The notes beneath the pieces are model-generated. The model was not told the DNA's origin and searched no databases. It worked only from the letters and a program-made list of their open reading frames with translations. 64,000 nt of DNA from Cycas panzhihuaensis (taxonomy: Eukaryota; Cycadophyta): NCBI GenBank assembly GCA_023213395.1, contig CM041465.1, positions 33,425,741 through 33,489,740 on the forward strand, in the 5' to 3' direction. A program made the translations under genes and the position numbers. Below, in pieces: positions 1 through 10,300 of the stretch. Position 1 is the stretch's first letter; each line of letters begins with the position of its first letter.

Positions 1-153
1 AGTGCCTACTGCTGTATTATCCTTTCCAAACAACAGATTCTTAAATGTAGTTTTGATATGTATCGATTCCACTACACCTGGCACTTGTATAGTTAACAGT
101 GTTACTGTAATATATGATTGATCAGATCCCGTTTCTGATGAATCCTCAAAAAG

Positions 154-585
154 CTATCTTGTGAGCTTATTCTCCCAATATGCCGAGGGACCTTCCTCTG
201 CCTTCTTCTCGCTGTCACTTGGGTCCTTCGGACTGTCCTCCATAGGTATACTTCCCTCTTTTAAGGTTTCTTGATGCTTTTCATCCACCTTTGGTTTTCC
301 TTCAATTTCTGGGCTAAACAAATCATCTCTGATTGGGGTTGGTGTCAATACCATACGTTCGCCATTAGTTTCTTCTTCTTGTTCTTGAGGTGTCTGGGCT
401 CCACTTGCCTCAGATCCTTCAATGGACTGTCCCTTAGTCTCGTTGTTCTGCGAACTTAATCTCCTCACCCTTCTGAGTTTTGATTCCTTCGACCATCTTA
501 ATGCCTTTTGTCTACTGGTTTCCTTCTCTTTGGGTGAAGTATCCTTTTGTGGCTCTTTCGACCTTGAAGGCCTCTTAGGTGGCAT
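154..585 (-). pseudogene. gag N-terminus of A0
   Basis: The frame starts at the ATG at 583-585 (M-P-P-K-R-P-S-R-S), the start that aligns with the copies in A and in the left part of D. It gives a very basic, Lys/Arg/Ser-rich stretch followed by an acidic, Pro/Glu-rich stretch. The open frame could be read further upstream through the primer-binding region, but that part is not shared. It ends at a TAG (154-156) that replaces a Gln codon still present (CAA) in the copy at 44014-44016. Gag would form the virus-like particle; the capsid domain itself lies outside the window. Confidence 0.75.
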
Positions 586-712
586 TGGAAGGTCCCCTGG
601 CTGCCGGTGGCTTAGTTCTGACACCGCCATCGCGATGGCGGCTGTGGTCCTCTGCCCTTTACACATTCCTTTCCTTGAAACTCCTAGGCCCTGTCCCTCC
701 TCAATGGACGTA

Positions 713-725
713 GGCAACGGAACCA
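713..725 (-). other. primer-binding-site-like segment of A0
   Basis: On the minus strand this reads TGGTTCCGTTGCC, one base away from the LTR. It agrees with the tRNA-Asp type site (TGGCGCCGTTGCC) used by many plant non-chromovirus gypsy elements except for three central bases. The assignment to tRNA-Asp is tentative. Confidence 0.5.
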
Positions 726-726
726 A

Positions 727-1527
727 TGTTGACTTGGGTTTGTTCCCACTGCACTTGTGGGAATAGTGCACTTGTCAAGGTTACACAGGCTATAGTCTAG
801 TTAGGATACTGTCAACATGGTTATTCATAGAATTACACCACAATGGTACATGACACGAAATTCAACACATATTCAAAGACTTTCATCATCATGAACACGA
901 GAATATCTGACTTTCCACGTAACTTTTCTTTTCATTAAGTAATCGGTTCAATTACGTAGGTCGGAATGCATTCCTATGCATTCCAAAGACATATTCCTTA
1001 CATTACATGCGTGCCGGATGGTACTTATCACTAAATCTCGCTCAACCGGTCATCATGCGTGCTGGCTTCCGCACCTTTGCGTACCCTCGATAATCAGCTC
1101 TCACCCTAACCGGATGGTTCATGCGTACCTCCTTAAGTATGCTTCTTGGTGCCTTTTGGCTGAAGGGTTATGACTGCCTGTCATAACTGTACCCCTTCAG
1201 TCATACGTACCCTTTCCTTAATCATTAGTTATGCACTTAACTAATGTCTTCTTTAAGTTCGTATGTAAAATGCGTCGTCTGGCGACTTCCCAAGCCTCTC
1301 TGTCACGGTCTGTCGTCGTGCGCTTCCATTCGGTTCTGTTCCGCCACTGGTACATGTCTGTGGTACGTACCCGCTCCAGGTACGCATCTATCATACGTAC
1401 CCAGAATGCTGATTTCTTCACTGTTTTGCCTCGTGCGTACCTCCGTACAGTCCGTACCTGCACATCTTAGGTTACCCGGCCTACCTCTGGTCTTCCCACA
1501 GCCATATGATCACTTTATGCCCCAACA
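727..1527 (-). repeat. 5' LTR of A0 (801 bp)
   Basis: It begins TGTTGAC and ends CCCCAACA in plus orientation, so both ends obey the TG...CA rule. It aligns along its length with the two LTRs of element A. It is rich in GTAC and CGTACG motifs in its right half and holds two potential hairpins, at 743-763 and 1160-1200. Confidence 0.9.
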
Positions 1528-2392
1528 CTGGTACCCAACAAGAATGGAAAACTTTGTGTCTATGTAGATTATAGAGCCCTCAACAAAGCAACAAAGAAGG
1601 ATCCATTTCCAATACCATTCATTGAAAATATTCTTGAAAAGGTAGTTAGACACAAAATATATTTGTTCATAGACAGTTTCAGCGGATATAATCAAGTGGG
1701 AATTGCAGCTCAAGACCAGTTGAAGACAAGTTTTGTTACAGAGTGGAGGATTTACGTGTACAAAGTTATGCCTTTTGGATTGACGAATGCACCGGCCACT
1801 TTCCAATGGATAATTCTGAATATTTTTCGGTAGGCAATCGGTAAGTCAATTGAAGTATTTTTAGATGATTGGACAATTTATTCATTATTGAAGGAGCACT
1901 TGGCAAACCTACGATTGATGTTGCAAATGTGTAAAAAGAGTAAACTCTGCTTGAATTTGGTGAAATGTACATTTTTGGTTCCCTTCAGATCTTTATTGGG
2001 CCACATTGTGAGTAAGGAAGGATTACAAACAAATCTGGGCAAAGTAACAATTATTTTAAATTTACACACACCAAAGACAACGAAGCAAGTAAAAGATTTT
2101 CTTAGCATGACAAATTATTATTGAAAATTCATTAAGGGATATGCACAGATTGCAAACCCCTTGGAGAATTTGCTCAAGAAGAAAACTGCTTGGCAATGGG
2201 AATTGCGGCAGCAATTGGCATTCGACTTATTAAAGAAGAAAATCGCAAAAGCTTCGATTTTAAGATTTCCAAATTGGGACCAACCGTTTCATGTGCATGT
2301 TGATGCTTCGTTGATTGCAATTGGATGCGTCTTAACTTAACCAGGTGACAGTAATATGGATTTTTCTATTCATTTTGGCAATAGGAAATTGA
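1528..2392 (+). pseudogene. reverse transcriptase / start of RNase H of C
   Basis: Translation with a few stops gives the gypsy RT signature in order: V-D-Y-R-A-L-N-K, then P-F-G-L-T-N-A-P-A-T-F-Q, then the active-site box V-F-L-D-D-W-T-I-Y, then the L-G-H-I-V thumb motif, then F-H-V-H-V-D-A-S of RNase H. The FLDD box is normal for gypsy elements; the following Trp is shared with A and D, which groups the three. The frame stops at the B insertion and resumes at 20117. Several in-frame stops make it nonfunctional. Confidence 0.88.
2388..2392. repeat. target duplication of B, left copy (attga)
   Basis: This exact 5-bp direct repeat is matched at 20112-20116. It proves that 2393-20111 is a single insertion into element C. 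Confidence 0.9.
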
Positions 2393-2938
2393 TGTTAAAA
2401 ATGGCTTAAAGCCTGCAATAACTAGGATCAAGAAAGGAGTGTTAATCTTTCTCTAAAAAGAAGATGCTTAACATGAAATATAAGAAGCTATTCAAGTAAA
2501 CAAGATAATGAACCAAAGCATGAAAGAGCATGAGCAAGACAATACCAAGATATGGAGGAGATGGAATTGGTCCAATCCCCAAATGAATAACAATTTGATT
2601 AGCAAACTGGCAGCACAATAATATGACTCACCCTCTATATGAGATACATGAGAAATGGTCTCAATATATAGAGTTTGAGAAGAGACCTAAGGTGCTGGAT
2701 GTTTGACAAGTGCCAAACATCCAAACTACATTCTTTACATGTAGGACGTGTCCTTTTGGGGTCTCAAGTGAGCAAAAGTGCAAAAGGGTCACTTTGACCC
2801 TTAAGTCACAATGTTATGTCACTAGGAAAGAATGTGGGTTTGTACTTTATCACTTAAGTGATAAGTCGCCCCATAAGGTACAAATAATATATGAACAATA
2901 AAGTACAATTGCTTAACATATAAACATAAGGTTTAACA
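2393..2938 (-). repeat. 3' LTR of B (546 bp)
   Basis: It starts TGTTAAAA and ends TTTAACA, a short inverted terminal match. It aligns end to end with 19568-20111 with scattered substitutions. A related but diverged piece lies at 42503-42745. Confidence 0.92.
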
Positions 2939-2947
2939 CCCCCCCTT
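2939..2947 (-). other. polypurine tract of B
   Basis: On the minus strand this is AAGGGGGGG directly before the 3' LTR, the usual place and composition of the plus-strand primer. Confidence 0.8.
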
Positions 2948-2959
2948 ACTGTTTACATT

Positions 2960-3780
2960 GTTAAGTCGAACACCTAGACCTTCTTTATATTTTACAAACT
3001 TTTCTCTATCAAGTGGCTTGGTAAAGATATCTGTTGTCTGTTACTCTATAGGTCTGTAATGGAGGTTGATCTCACCGTTTTGAACATGCTCTCTGATGAA
3101 ATGGTGATGAATCTCTATGTGTTTAGTTTGTGTATGAAAAACTTGATTCTTGGCCAACTTGAACACACTTTGATTGTCGCAATACAACCTGGTGGAGTGA
3201 TCCTACTCAAGTCCAAGCTCTCCAAGAATCCGTCGTAGCCAAATAACCTCACAAGCTGCGCTTTTTGCAACTTTGTACTCTACTTTCGTGGATGATAAGG
3301 TAACATTTGGTTGCTTCTTGCAACTCCACAAAATGACTCCAGAACCCTTCAAAATCTGAGAACCCTTTCAAGATGAAGTTCTCATTATGCACATACTAAA
3401 GCCCATGCTATAATGTGCCTTTGATGTATCTCAGTATGTGTTTAGTTGTATTCCAATGCTTCTAATTTGGCCAAGACATGTATCTGGAACAAATCCCTAC
3501 AACAAATGAAATGTCCAGTCTAGTGTTGGTGAGGTAGATTAGGCTACCAACTAGTTGTCAGAAAAGAGTGGGATCTGCAGGTTCATCTTCCTCATTGAGA
3601 GTTAACTTTGTTCTATTTTCCATAGGCGTAGGCACGCTAGTTTACAATCTTGCATCAAGAACTGCTACAAAATGTCCCAAGAGTATTTTGCTTGGGAGAT
3701 GAAGATATAGTTTGATTGTTGCCATACCTCAAAGCCTAAAAAATAATGGAGAAGTCAAAGATCTGTCATCTCAAAACTTC
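2960..3780 (-). pseudogene. RNase H region of B
   Basis: Translating the minus strand in pieces gives the copia C-terminal landmarks, including the D-I-F-T-K-P-L-D tail near 3000-3030 and the region before it that matches the RNase H of other copia elements here. No long frame survives; several stops and frameshifts interrupt it. Confidence 0.65.
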
Positions 3781-3783
3781 TCT

Positions 3784-4580
3784 TCAAGTCACCTTGGAGA
3801 AATCAATTATCTTAGTGTCATTTCCTATGATCACTAAGTCATCAACATGCAAGACAATAAAAATGGCATAGTCCTTCCCAACTTTAATGTATAAGTTAGG
3901 ATTTGATGTGGATCGATGATATCCATGTCTCAAGAAATAATCATCAATTTTAAAGTACCATGCTCTAGGGGCTTGTTTCAAGCCATACAATGCCTTTTTG
4001 AGGCAACAAACCATATGCTCCTTGCCTTGTACTTTGTAACTAGGAGGTTGCTCCAAATATACCTCCTCTTGAAGATCGCCATTGAGGAAGGTGTTCTTCA
4101 TGTCCATCTGTTAAATTGGCCATTTGCATTGAGCAGCTAAGGCCAAGATAAGTCTGATGGTGTTCATGTTCATAATAGGTGCAAAAGTCTCCTCATAGTC
4201 AATGCCTTCTTTTTGTTTGAAGCCCTTTGCAACAAGTCATGCTTTTTAGCACTTAAGCGTATTATCAAAATGAAATTTGATTTTGTAAACCCATTTGCAG
4301 TTGATTGTCTATTTATGCTTAGGCAATTCTACCAAATCCCACATTCCATTCTTCTCAATAGAATGAATTTCTTCATCCATGGCAACCTTTTAATTTTTAT
4401 TTTCATATGCCTCCTTAAAAGTGGAAGGCTCATCAACACATAGCACTTCAACCATAAGTGCATAATTAGTTTGTTGCCGATATTTTGATGGACATTTTCC
4501 TTCAATAATTGGGTTGTCTTGAATAGTCTGAGTGTACCATTTGGGCAATTTCTTGACTGATGTTACTTGAACCTCAAGAT
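3784..4580 (-). pseudogene. reverse transcriptase of B
   Basis: The best stretch (3784-4107) contains M-D-M-K-N-T-F-L-N-G-D-L, then E-V-Y-L-E-Q-P, then K-K-A-L-Y-G-L-K-Q-A-P-R-A-W, and the active site as L-H-V-D-D-L. Copia RTs normally have YVDD; here Tyr is His, which would be expected to impair catalysis. Upstream (4110-4580) the frame is broken. Confidence 0.85.
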
Positions 4581-4587
4581 CTTCTGG

Positions 4588-5640
4588 TCATAGTGGTTGA
4601 TCAACAAAAGATGTGCTAAGATCAAGTGGAGCAGGCTCTAATGATGAAGGATCAACCAATGCAGATGATATACATGGTGTTGAAGATTGAGAGGGAAGGA
4701 AGTCCTCAACAATCTTTTTGCCTTTGTCAATAGGAGGTTGGATGGATGTTGGTTCCAACTCCTTGTGATCATCTTCAACAAAGATAACATTTCTTGAGAG
4801 ATGTATTTTCCTAGCAATGGCATCATACAATTTGTATGCCTTGTTGTTAATGGCATAGCCTACAAAGATACATTTAAGACTATGTTTATTTAATTTTAAT
4901 CTTTGCTGATCAGGGATGTGTATATATGCAGTACACCCAAAAGTCCTCAAATGGCTAATGGTTGGCTTTTGCCCAAACCAAGCCTCCTTTGGTGTGATAT
5001 CAGTGACTGTTGATGTAGGACTTTGATTTGCCACATAGGTAGCTGTGTGGAATGCTTCTGCCCAATATGCTCTTGATAGTCCTTTTGCATGAATCATGGC
5101 TTTAGCTTTGTTTGCCAAAGTCTTGTTCGCTCTGAAACTCCATTTTGTTGAGAAGTATGAAGAATTGTGAGTTGTCTCTAAATGCCATTGTCCTTGCAAA
5201 AATAAATGAATTCCTTTGAAGTGAATTCACCTCCATTATCTGACTTTAGAATCTTGATTGGGTGGCCTGATTCATTCTCCACTTCAATTTTGAATTCCTT
5301 GAACTTTTGAAATACTTCAAATTTTTGTTTGATAAAATAAACCCAAACTTTGTGTGAAAAGTCATCTATGAAGGAGATGCAGTATAATGCCCCTCCAAAA
5401 GATGTTGTGGACATAGGTCCATATAAATCTGAGTGGATCAGTTGCAAGGGATGTGATGCACGCCACACTTTAACTTTAGGGAAAGGCTGTCAATGCTGTC
5501 CCCAAAATATGAGCTTTACAAAGATATTTCGATCAATATATCTTTGGAAGTCCATGCAACATGTTCTTGTTCACCATCATCTTGATATTGCCCAAGCTCA
5601 AATGGCCTGGACGTTGATGCCAAAGCTACATCTTTGACAT
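4588..5640 (-). pseudogene. integrase of B
   Basis: The frame 5178-5468 holds the start of the catalytic core (H-S-D-L-Y-G-P-M, F-I-D-D-F-S, then K-S-D-N-G-G-E-F). A frameshift near 5170 separates it from 4588-5199, which carries the rest of the core and the G-Y-A-I-N-N-K-A-Y-K-L-Y motif near the C-terminus. The DDE residues can be followed across the break (SDNGGEF, then S-Q-Q-N-G-V-S-E). The element was once autonomous. Confidence 0.85.
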
Positions 5641-5730
5641 TGATTGAGTGACAGAGTAAGCAGAATCAAGAGTGATATTGTTTGCATCCATCTTATAAAG
5701 TCCATGGTCTTCATGACCAATGGCCACCAC

Positions 5731-6040
5731 CTAATCATACTTGTCACTAATAATGCATTTCCCACTTTTAAACAAAATGTTCATCTGTTTCTTGTCCAAT
5801 TGGCTAACAGATAGTGGACTCTTCTCCATGGAAGGAATGAGATAGGCATCTCCAATGGGAAATGTGGAAGAAGGTTTTGAAGGTGAATAAAAGGAGGCAA
5901 TTTTGCCTTTACCTGAAATTTGAATGGACTCATTGTTGTCAAAGGTCATTGATTGACCCCTTTCTTCTTTGATGTCATAGAGGGGTTCTTCACTTCTTGT
6001 CATATGACGAGATAACCCCGAATCGATAAGCCAAGTCTAA
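5731..6040 (-). pseudogene. protease of B
   Basis: The retropepsin motif reads W-L-I-D-S-G-L-S-R-H-M near 6010-6035, where most copia elements have DSGAS. The downstream P-L-S-V-S-Q-L-D and the G-K-C-I-I part fit the copia protease/pre-integrase region. One stop lies just upstream of the motif. Confidence 0.75.
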
Positions 6041-7064
6041 TCAACATCTGAAGTGTGATAAACACAAAAGAGCTTATTCTCATCTGCAAATTGATTTGAG
6101 TGGCATTGATTGCCACCTCTGACCCCCCCCCTTCTTTTTTGACCTCTCGATAAGCACCTCGATTTGGTCGAGGGAGTTGTTGCTGCTGTTGTTGCTAAAA
6201 ATGTTGCTGCTTCTAGAACTGCTGACGAGGCTATTGCTGCCTCTACTGCTAGAGATCGGCTTGCTTCTTTCGACATTCAGGAGCTCTGTGGCCAACTTTG
6301 CCACAATAATAACAGATGACATTGGCTTTTGATGAGACAATGTTCATGTTCCCAAACTGTTTTGTGAATGAAGGTTTGGGACCTTGTTTCGCATTTAACT
6401 TGGCCGTAAATCCTTTTGATGTGGATGGCTCCTCATCTTCTCTTAGGTAGATCTCCTCCTCCTGAAGTAGTAAACTTTCAAGTTGATTGAAAGTTATTGT
6501 TGAAAGTGAGCTATCACGAGGAATGGATGAGCTATCACGAGTAATGGATGAAATGAATCCATTGTAGTCTTTAGGCAATGCATGCACAATTGCCATCACA
6601 AGTTCGTCTTTGGAACCTAGTTTGTCTAATGTGTTCAATTCATTACAAATCTCTTTGATTGAAGAAAAGAATGCCAACATGGGCTTTACAAATTTCAAAG
6701 AGTAGAGTTTGGCTTTAACCATCATAATGCGAGCTTCATCTCGCCTTTCATACAATGAGGACATACAATATAAAGTTTCCCAAGCTTCCTTAAAAGTTTG
6801 AGCACATACAATATTTTGATCAACATGTACATCAATAATCATGTGTAAAAAGGCCAAGGCAACTTCATCTTTGGATTCCCAAGCAGCAACAAGAACTAGA
6901 TCCAGATAGACAACATTACCAGCACTTTCCATAGGTATAGATTTGGGGATTTTTCCATAAACATATCCCCAAAATTCATTCATTATCAAGAGATTTTGTG
7001 TTTGGCTTTTCCATTCTTGATAGTTATCTTGTTCAGTCAATTTTATGGTATATGCATTAAGCAT
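6037..7064 (-). pseudogene. Gag of B
   Basis: The frame from the ATG at 7062-7064 runs 271 codons to 6249 and matches the copia Gag fold family (UBN2-like): N-Y-Q-E-W-K near the start and A-W-E-T-L-Y in the middle. It ends with a CCHC zinc knuckle (C-Y-Y-C-G-K-V-G-H-R-A-P-E-C) at about 6260-6300. A frameshift then leads into a low-complexity Ala/Ser/Thr stretch (6037-6276). Gag would form the particle and bind RNA. It is the most intact part of B. Confidence 0.85.
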
Positions 7065-8290
7065 GTAGCCATGCTTAAGTTATAGAACTCTTGAAGCTAG
7101 CAGATGAACTTGGAGATCCAACGATTGGTCTATAAAGGAGATCCAATGATTGACCAAGTCAAATCTAGAACAAGGCAAGTAGGGTTGATTTGCATGGACA
7201 TACCATGCTTTTCTTGGTATTCACAACCCCAATAACACCCTTTTCGAACCTTCTTTTCCTTAAGAAACCTTAATTGTTGTGCACTGATCGTACAGTCGGT
7301 TGGTCCCCTAGGGAATGCACTAAGCTTAAGGTTATTTCAGAGGCAAGGTTTTTAAACTTTTTCGAGTCTCTCCCATTAAATTTTAAAGTCACTTTTTAAG
7401 AGTGTTAAAGTTGACTTTAGATAAGTTTTACTTGGTAGGCGTACTTTATGAAAAAATGCTTTATAAAATAGCTTACAATGAGCTTCAAATGGAAACAACA
7501 AAGCACATCAAGAATAACACATAAGTATGTTTACAAAGACATTTTTAAAAAATGAAAAAAATGCTTTAAAAAACCAAGTAAAAAATAAGTTTTTTGCTTG
7601 ATGTGATGTATTAGGTGGATTTGTTTTTAATGGAAAATGATCAACTTGAAGATGAAAATGAGTCACTTGCAAATGTAGACACATGCAACCAAGTATTAAG
7701 ACTTTAAATAGTTCTAACCAGCTAAGAAAAATGAGTGATATTTTATTAAAAAAGTGAATTTTGACCCTCTTTACTAGGGTACTAGATCACCACGTAGGGA
7801 GCCTTAAGAAAAACAATTGAATAAGTGGATTTTTTCACTTTTATAGTGATGATGATGCAAAAAATCACTTAAAGTGAGTGAAATAACACTAGTATAGAAT
7901 TTACTAAGTGTTAATTAACTCAAAATATTAAAATAGATTGAAAATTACATAAAAGTGATAAAATATCACTTGAGAAAAGTATTAAAAAGCAAACTATAAA
8001 AAATAACTCTTTATTAAAAAGGGAATATTCCTAGCATATTCTCAAGTGTATAAATTTTATAAAGTTCCAAATGAAATTTTGTTCAAAATTTAAAAAATTT
8101 CGAACTGTAACGGTGGCGGTGCATAGGTAGAGTTCGAATTCACTTAGAACTCGATGCAGAAAACTCTGATTGAGGAGAAACTTTGCAAGTAGGGTTATAG
8201 TAGGTAGAAGAAGACACTTCTAAAATTTCAGGAGGAACAATGGATTGTACAATGAGAAAAATCCGATTGATCTCTTTGAAGGGTGCATGG
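7065..8290 (-). other. untranslated leader of B, gag-proximal part
   Basis: This is about 1.2 kb between gag and the A insertion with no supported gene. It is AT-rich with A-runs and a cluster of short inverted repeats around cactt/aagtg (7730-7990). Together with 18814-19567 it gives a leader of about 2 kb, long for a copia element but like that of G. Confidence 0.6.
8286..8290. repeat. target duplication of A, left copy (catgg)
   Basis: This exact 5-bp repeat is matched at 18809-18813. It marks the insertion of A into the leader of B. Confidence 0.92.
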
Positions 8291-9124
8291 TGTTGACTGT
8301 GTGGGGTATCTTATTACACTTACAAGATACCTCTGCTACACTTGTCAAGGTTACACAGCGCTATAGTCTAGTCCAGGATACTATCAACATGGTCATTCAC
8401 ATGCATTCCACATATATTTCACAGAATTACACCACAATGGTACACAGAAGATGTAAATCAATACATACTCAAAGAATTCATCATCACAACACAGAGAATA
8501 CACCACTTTCCACGTAACTCTTTCTTTTATTAAGTAATCAAGTCAATTTACGGAGGTGGAATGCATTCACGAGCATTCCAAAGACATCTTCATACATTAC
8601 ATATGCGTACCCAGATGGTACTTATCATACAGTGCTGCTCCAATCGGCTGTCATATGTGCTGGCTTCGGCACCTTTGCATACTCGTGATAATCGGCTCTC
8701 ACCCTAACTTGGTGGTTCATGCGTACCTCCTTAAGTACTCATGTTGGTACCTTTTGGCTGAAGGGTTATGATTGCCTGTCATAACCGTACCCCTTCAGTC
8801 ATACGTACCCTTTCACTAATCACTTGTTTAAGCACTTGATTAATCATCCTTCGTATCCAAATGCGTTAAATGCGTCGTGCAGCGACTCAACGGTCTTCAC
8901 TTTGGTCCCTTTGAGTCATGCGTCGCTTCCCGGGTTCCGATTACGCCGTTGATGCGTGTCATCATGCGTGCCCGTTCGGTGCCTTTTGTCATACGCACCT
9001 GCACGCCGATTTCTCTGCCGTTTTGCCTCATGCGTACCTCCGTACGGTCCGTACCTGCACAACTCAGGTTACCTAACCTACCTCTAGTCCTCTCACAGCC
9101 ATAGGATCATTTTAGACTCCAACA
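8291..9124 (-). repeat. 3' LTR of A (834 bp)
   Basis: It runs from TGTTGACTG to CTCCAACA in plus orientation and aligns throughout with 17979-18808. It is rich in cgtac motifs. It holds a perfect 8-bp stem at 8305-8331 and a larger hairpin at 8758-8798. Confidence 0.95.
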
Positions 9125-9133
9125 TCTATCCTG
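9125..9133 (-). other. polypurine tract of A (weak)
   Basis: On the minus strand the bases before the 3' LTR read AGGATAGA. Element D has GAGATAGA at the same place, so position and purine bias are conserved even though the tract is short. Confidence 0.6.
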
Positions 9134-9219
9134 GGTCAACAGTTATGGGTTTGAGCATCCTTGCTCAACAAAACTCCAAAAATTTTCAAAATTTCGGGGT
9201 ATCCCTCCCCCGCTCTGTC

Positions 9220-10300
9220 TCAAGGCGGCTCCTGCTGCCTCTGTCCTCCCAAAATCTCCTCATTTATCTGTATCAGGGTGGTAATAATAGCATCCTTCTC
9301 CTTTATTTTGTCCTGAAGGGTAGCTATCTCAGCTTTATACCCTTCCTCCATTTCCTGAATCATTTGAATTATAGGTCCCGCTTTGTCCTGCGGTGTAGGA
9401 GGTGCTGAAGGTTCCCTTGCCTCCGTTGCCTGTGGGAAGTCTTTCCATTCTTCCCAGGATGCTTCTGCTTCTTCCTCCTCCTCCTCTGATTCTTCTTCTC
9501 CCTTCTTCCTCTTTCCTCGTCGATGGACAACCTGTTTTGTCCGAAGGGAAATGGGTGTGCCCGGTGCCTTCTGTAACTAGGTAAGTAATTTTTGCATTTG
9601 TCTTTGTACTTTTCTCTTTGCTTCTGGGCATTCCTTGTGTCGTGGAAATTCTGCGCCTTTGTTTAATGATTGGCTCCGGCGGAGAAATAGTGGTCTTGGT
9701 CAGCTGCACCTCTGGACACTGGTAGAATAAAATTGCCAAAAGCAATGAAGGATGGCAGAATGGGTGTGTCCTAATCTCCTTTAGCTGCTGCCTCATGTTT
9801 TCCGCTAAGAATTCTGACCAATTCATCTTTTCCCCATCTCGGATTTTCAACAACACCTGCATCATGCCTCCCTGAATGTAGGCGTATTTCCGTTTGGGCA
9901 AAAACCTGGAATTGATCACTTTAGCCACCCACTGAAGTCTGGCATCCATGGTGTCTGCTACACGGATTCCGCCGAACATAATCTGAGTGTTGGGTTGGCA
10001 CAATTCTCTCAACCACATTTCCCGGTCCACTTCTGACCTTTTTGTTCCTAGTGGAACCTCTCCTTCCTTGGGAAGTCTGTTAATGGTATGGACTATGTCT
10101 GCGTCCATTTTGGCCTTCTCTTTGTCCTCCTTCGTGGCCATTAGGATTTGGTCCATGAGTTCGTGGTCATAGTACATTGGGTTCTGAGATGTAGTCTCCC
10201 AACCCGCTTGTTTAACCACGGCACGGAATGGAGCTGGTAGAGCTTGTAGCTCCTGCTTAAGCTTTGGTATGTAGGCCTCCTGGCACCCTGCTGTCCTCAT
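9220..10300 (-). pseudogene. third ORF of A, downstream of integrase
   Basis: It is in the sense direction, with its ATG at 10298-10300 (M-R-T-A-G-C-Q-E). An N-terminal part of about 210 residues is shared with D and C and includes K-R-S-E-V-D-R-E-M-W-L-R-E-L-C and H-P-S-L-L-L-A-I-L-F-Y-Q. A linker follows, then an acidic run, then a predicted coiled coil ending R-Q-Q-E-P-P at the TGA 9220-9222. A frameshift near 9665 and a TAG near 9580 break it. I see no signal peptide or clear membrane anchor, so it is not obviously an envelope protein. Its middle (W-V-A-K-V-I-N-S-R, then L-L-K-I-R-D-G-E-K-M-N-W) recalls the Pfam 'putative plant transposon protein' domain (PF20167); that link is from memory. 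Confidence 0.8.

Larger units (their letters stand above)
1..1527 (-). mobile_element. Ty3/gypsy element A0, 5' part (cut by window edge)
   Basis: On the minus strand this is a 5' LTR (727-1527), a primer-binding-site-like segment and the N-terminal part of gag; the rest lies beyond the left edge. The LTR and gag match element A (8291-18808) closely enough to be the same superfamily but differ in places, so this is a second copy or subfamily. It sits exactly inside the reverse transcriptase frame of element C: from base 1528 the C frame reads L-V-P-N-K-N-G-K without a gap. The expected 5-bp duplication would be ctggt (1528-1532); its partner is outside the window. Confidence 0.88.

Noticed and set aside
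9383-9580. Plus-strand frames across 9383-9584
   Set aside because: They are the reverse of the acidic Glu-rich block of the third ORF of A and have no independent support.
9220-10300. Calling the third ORF an envelope gene from its position
   Set aside because: No signal peptide, membrane anchor or cleavage site is visible; the only hydrophobic stretch is short and internal.
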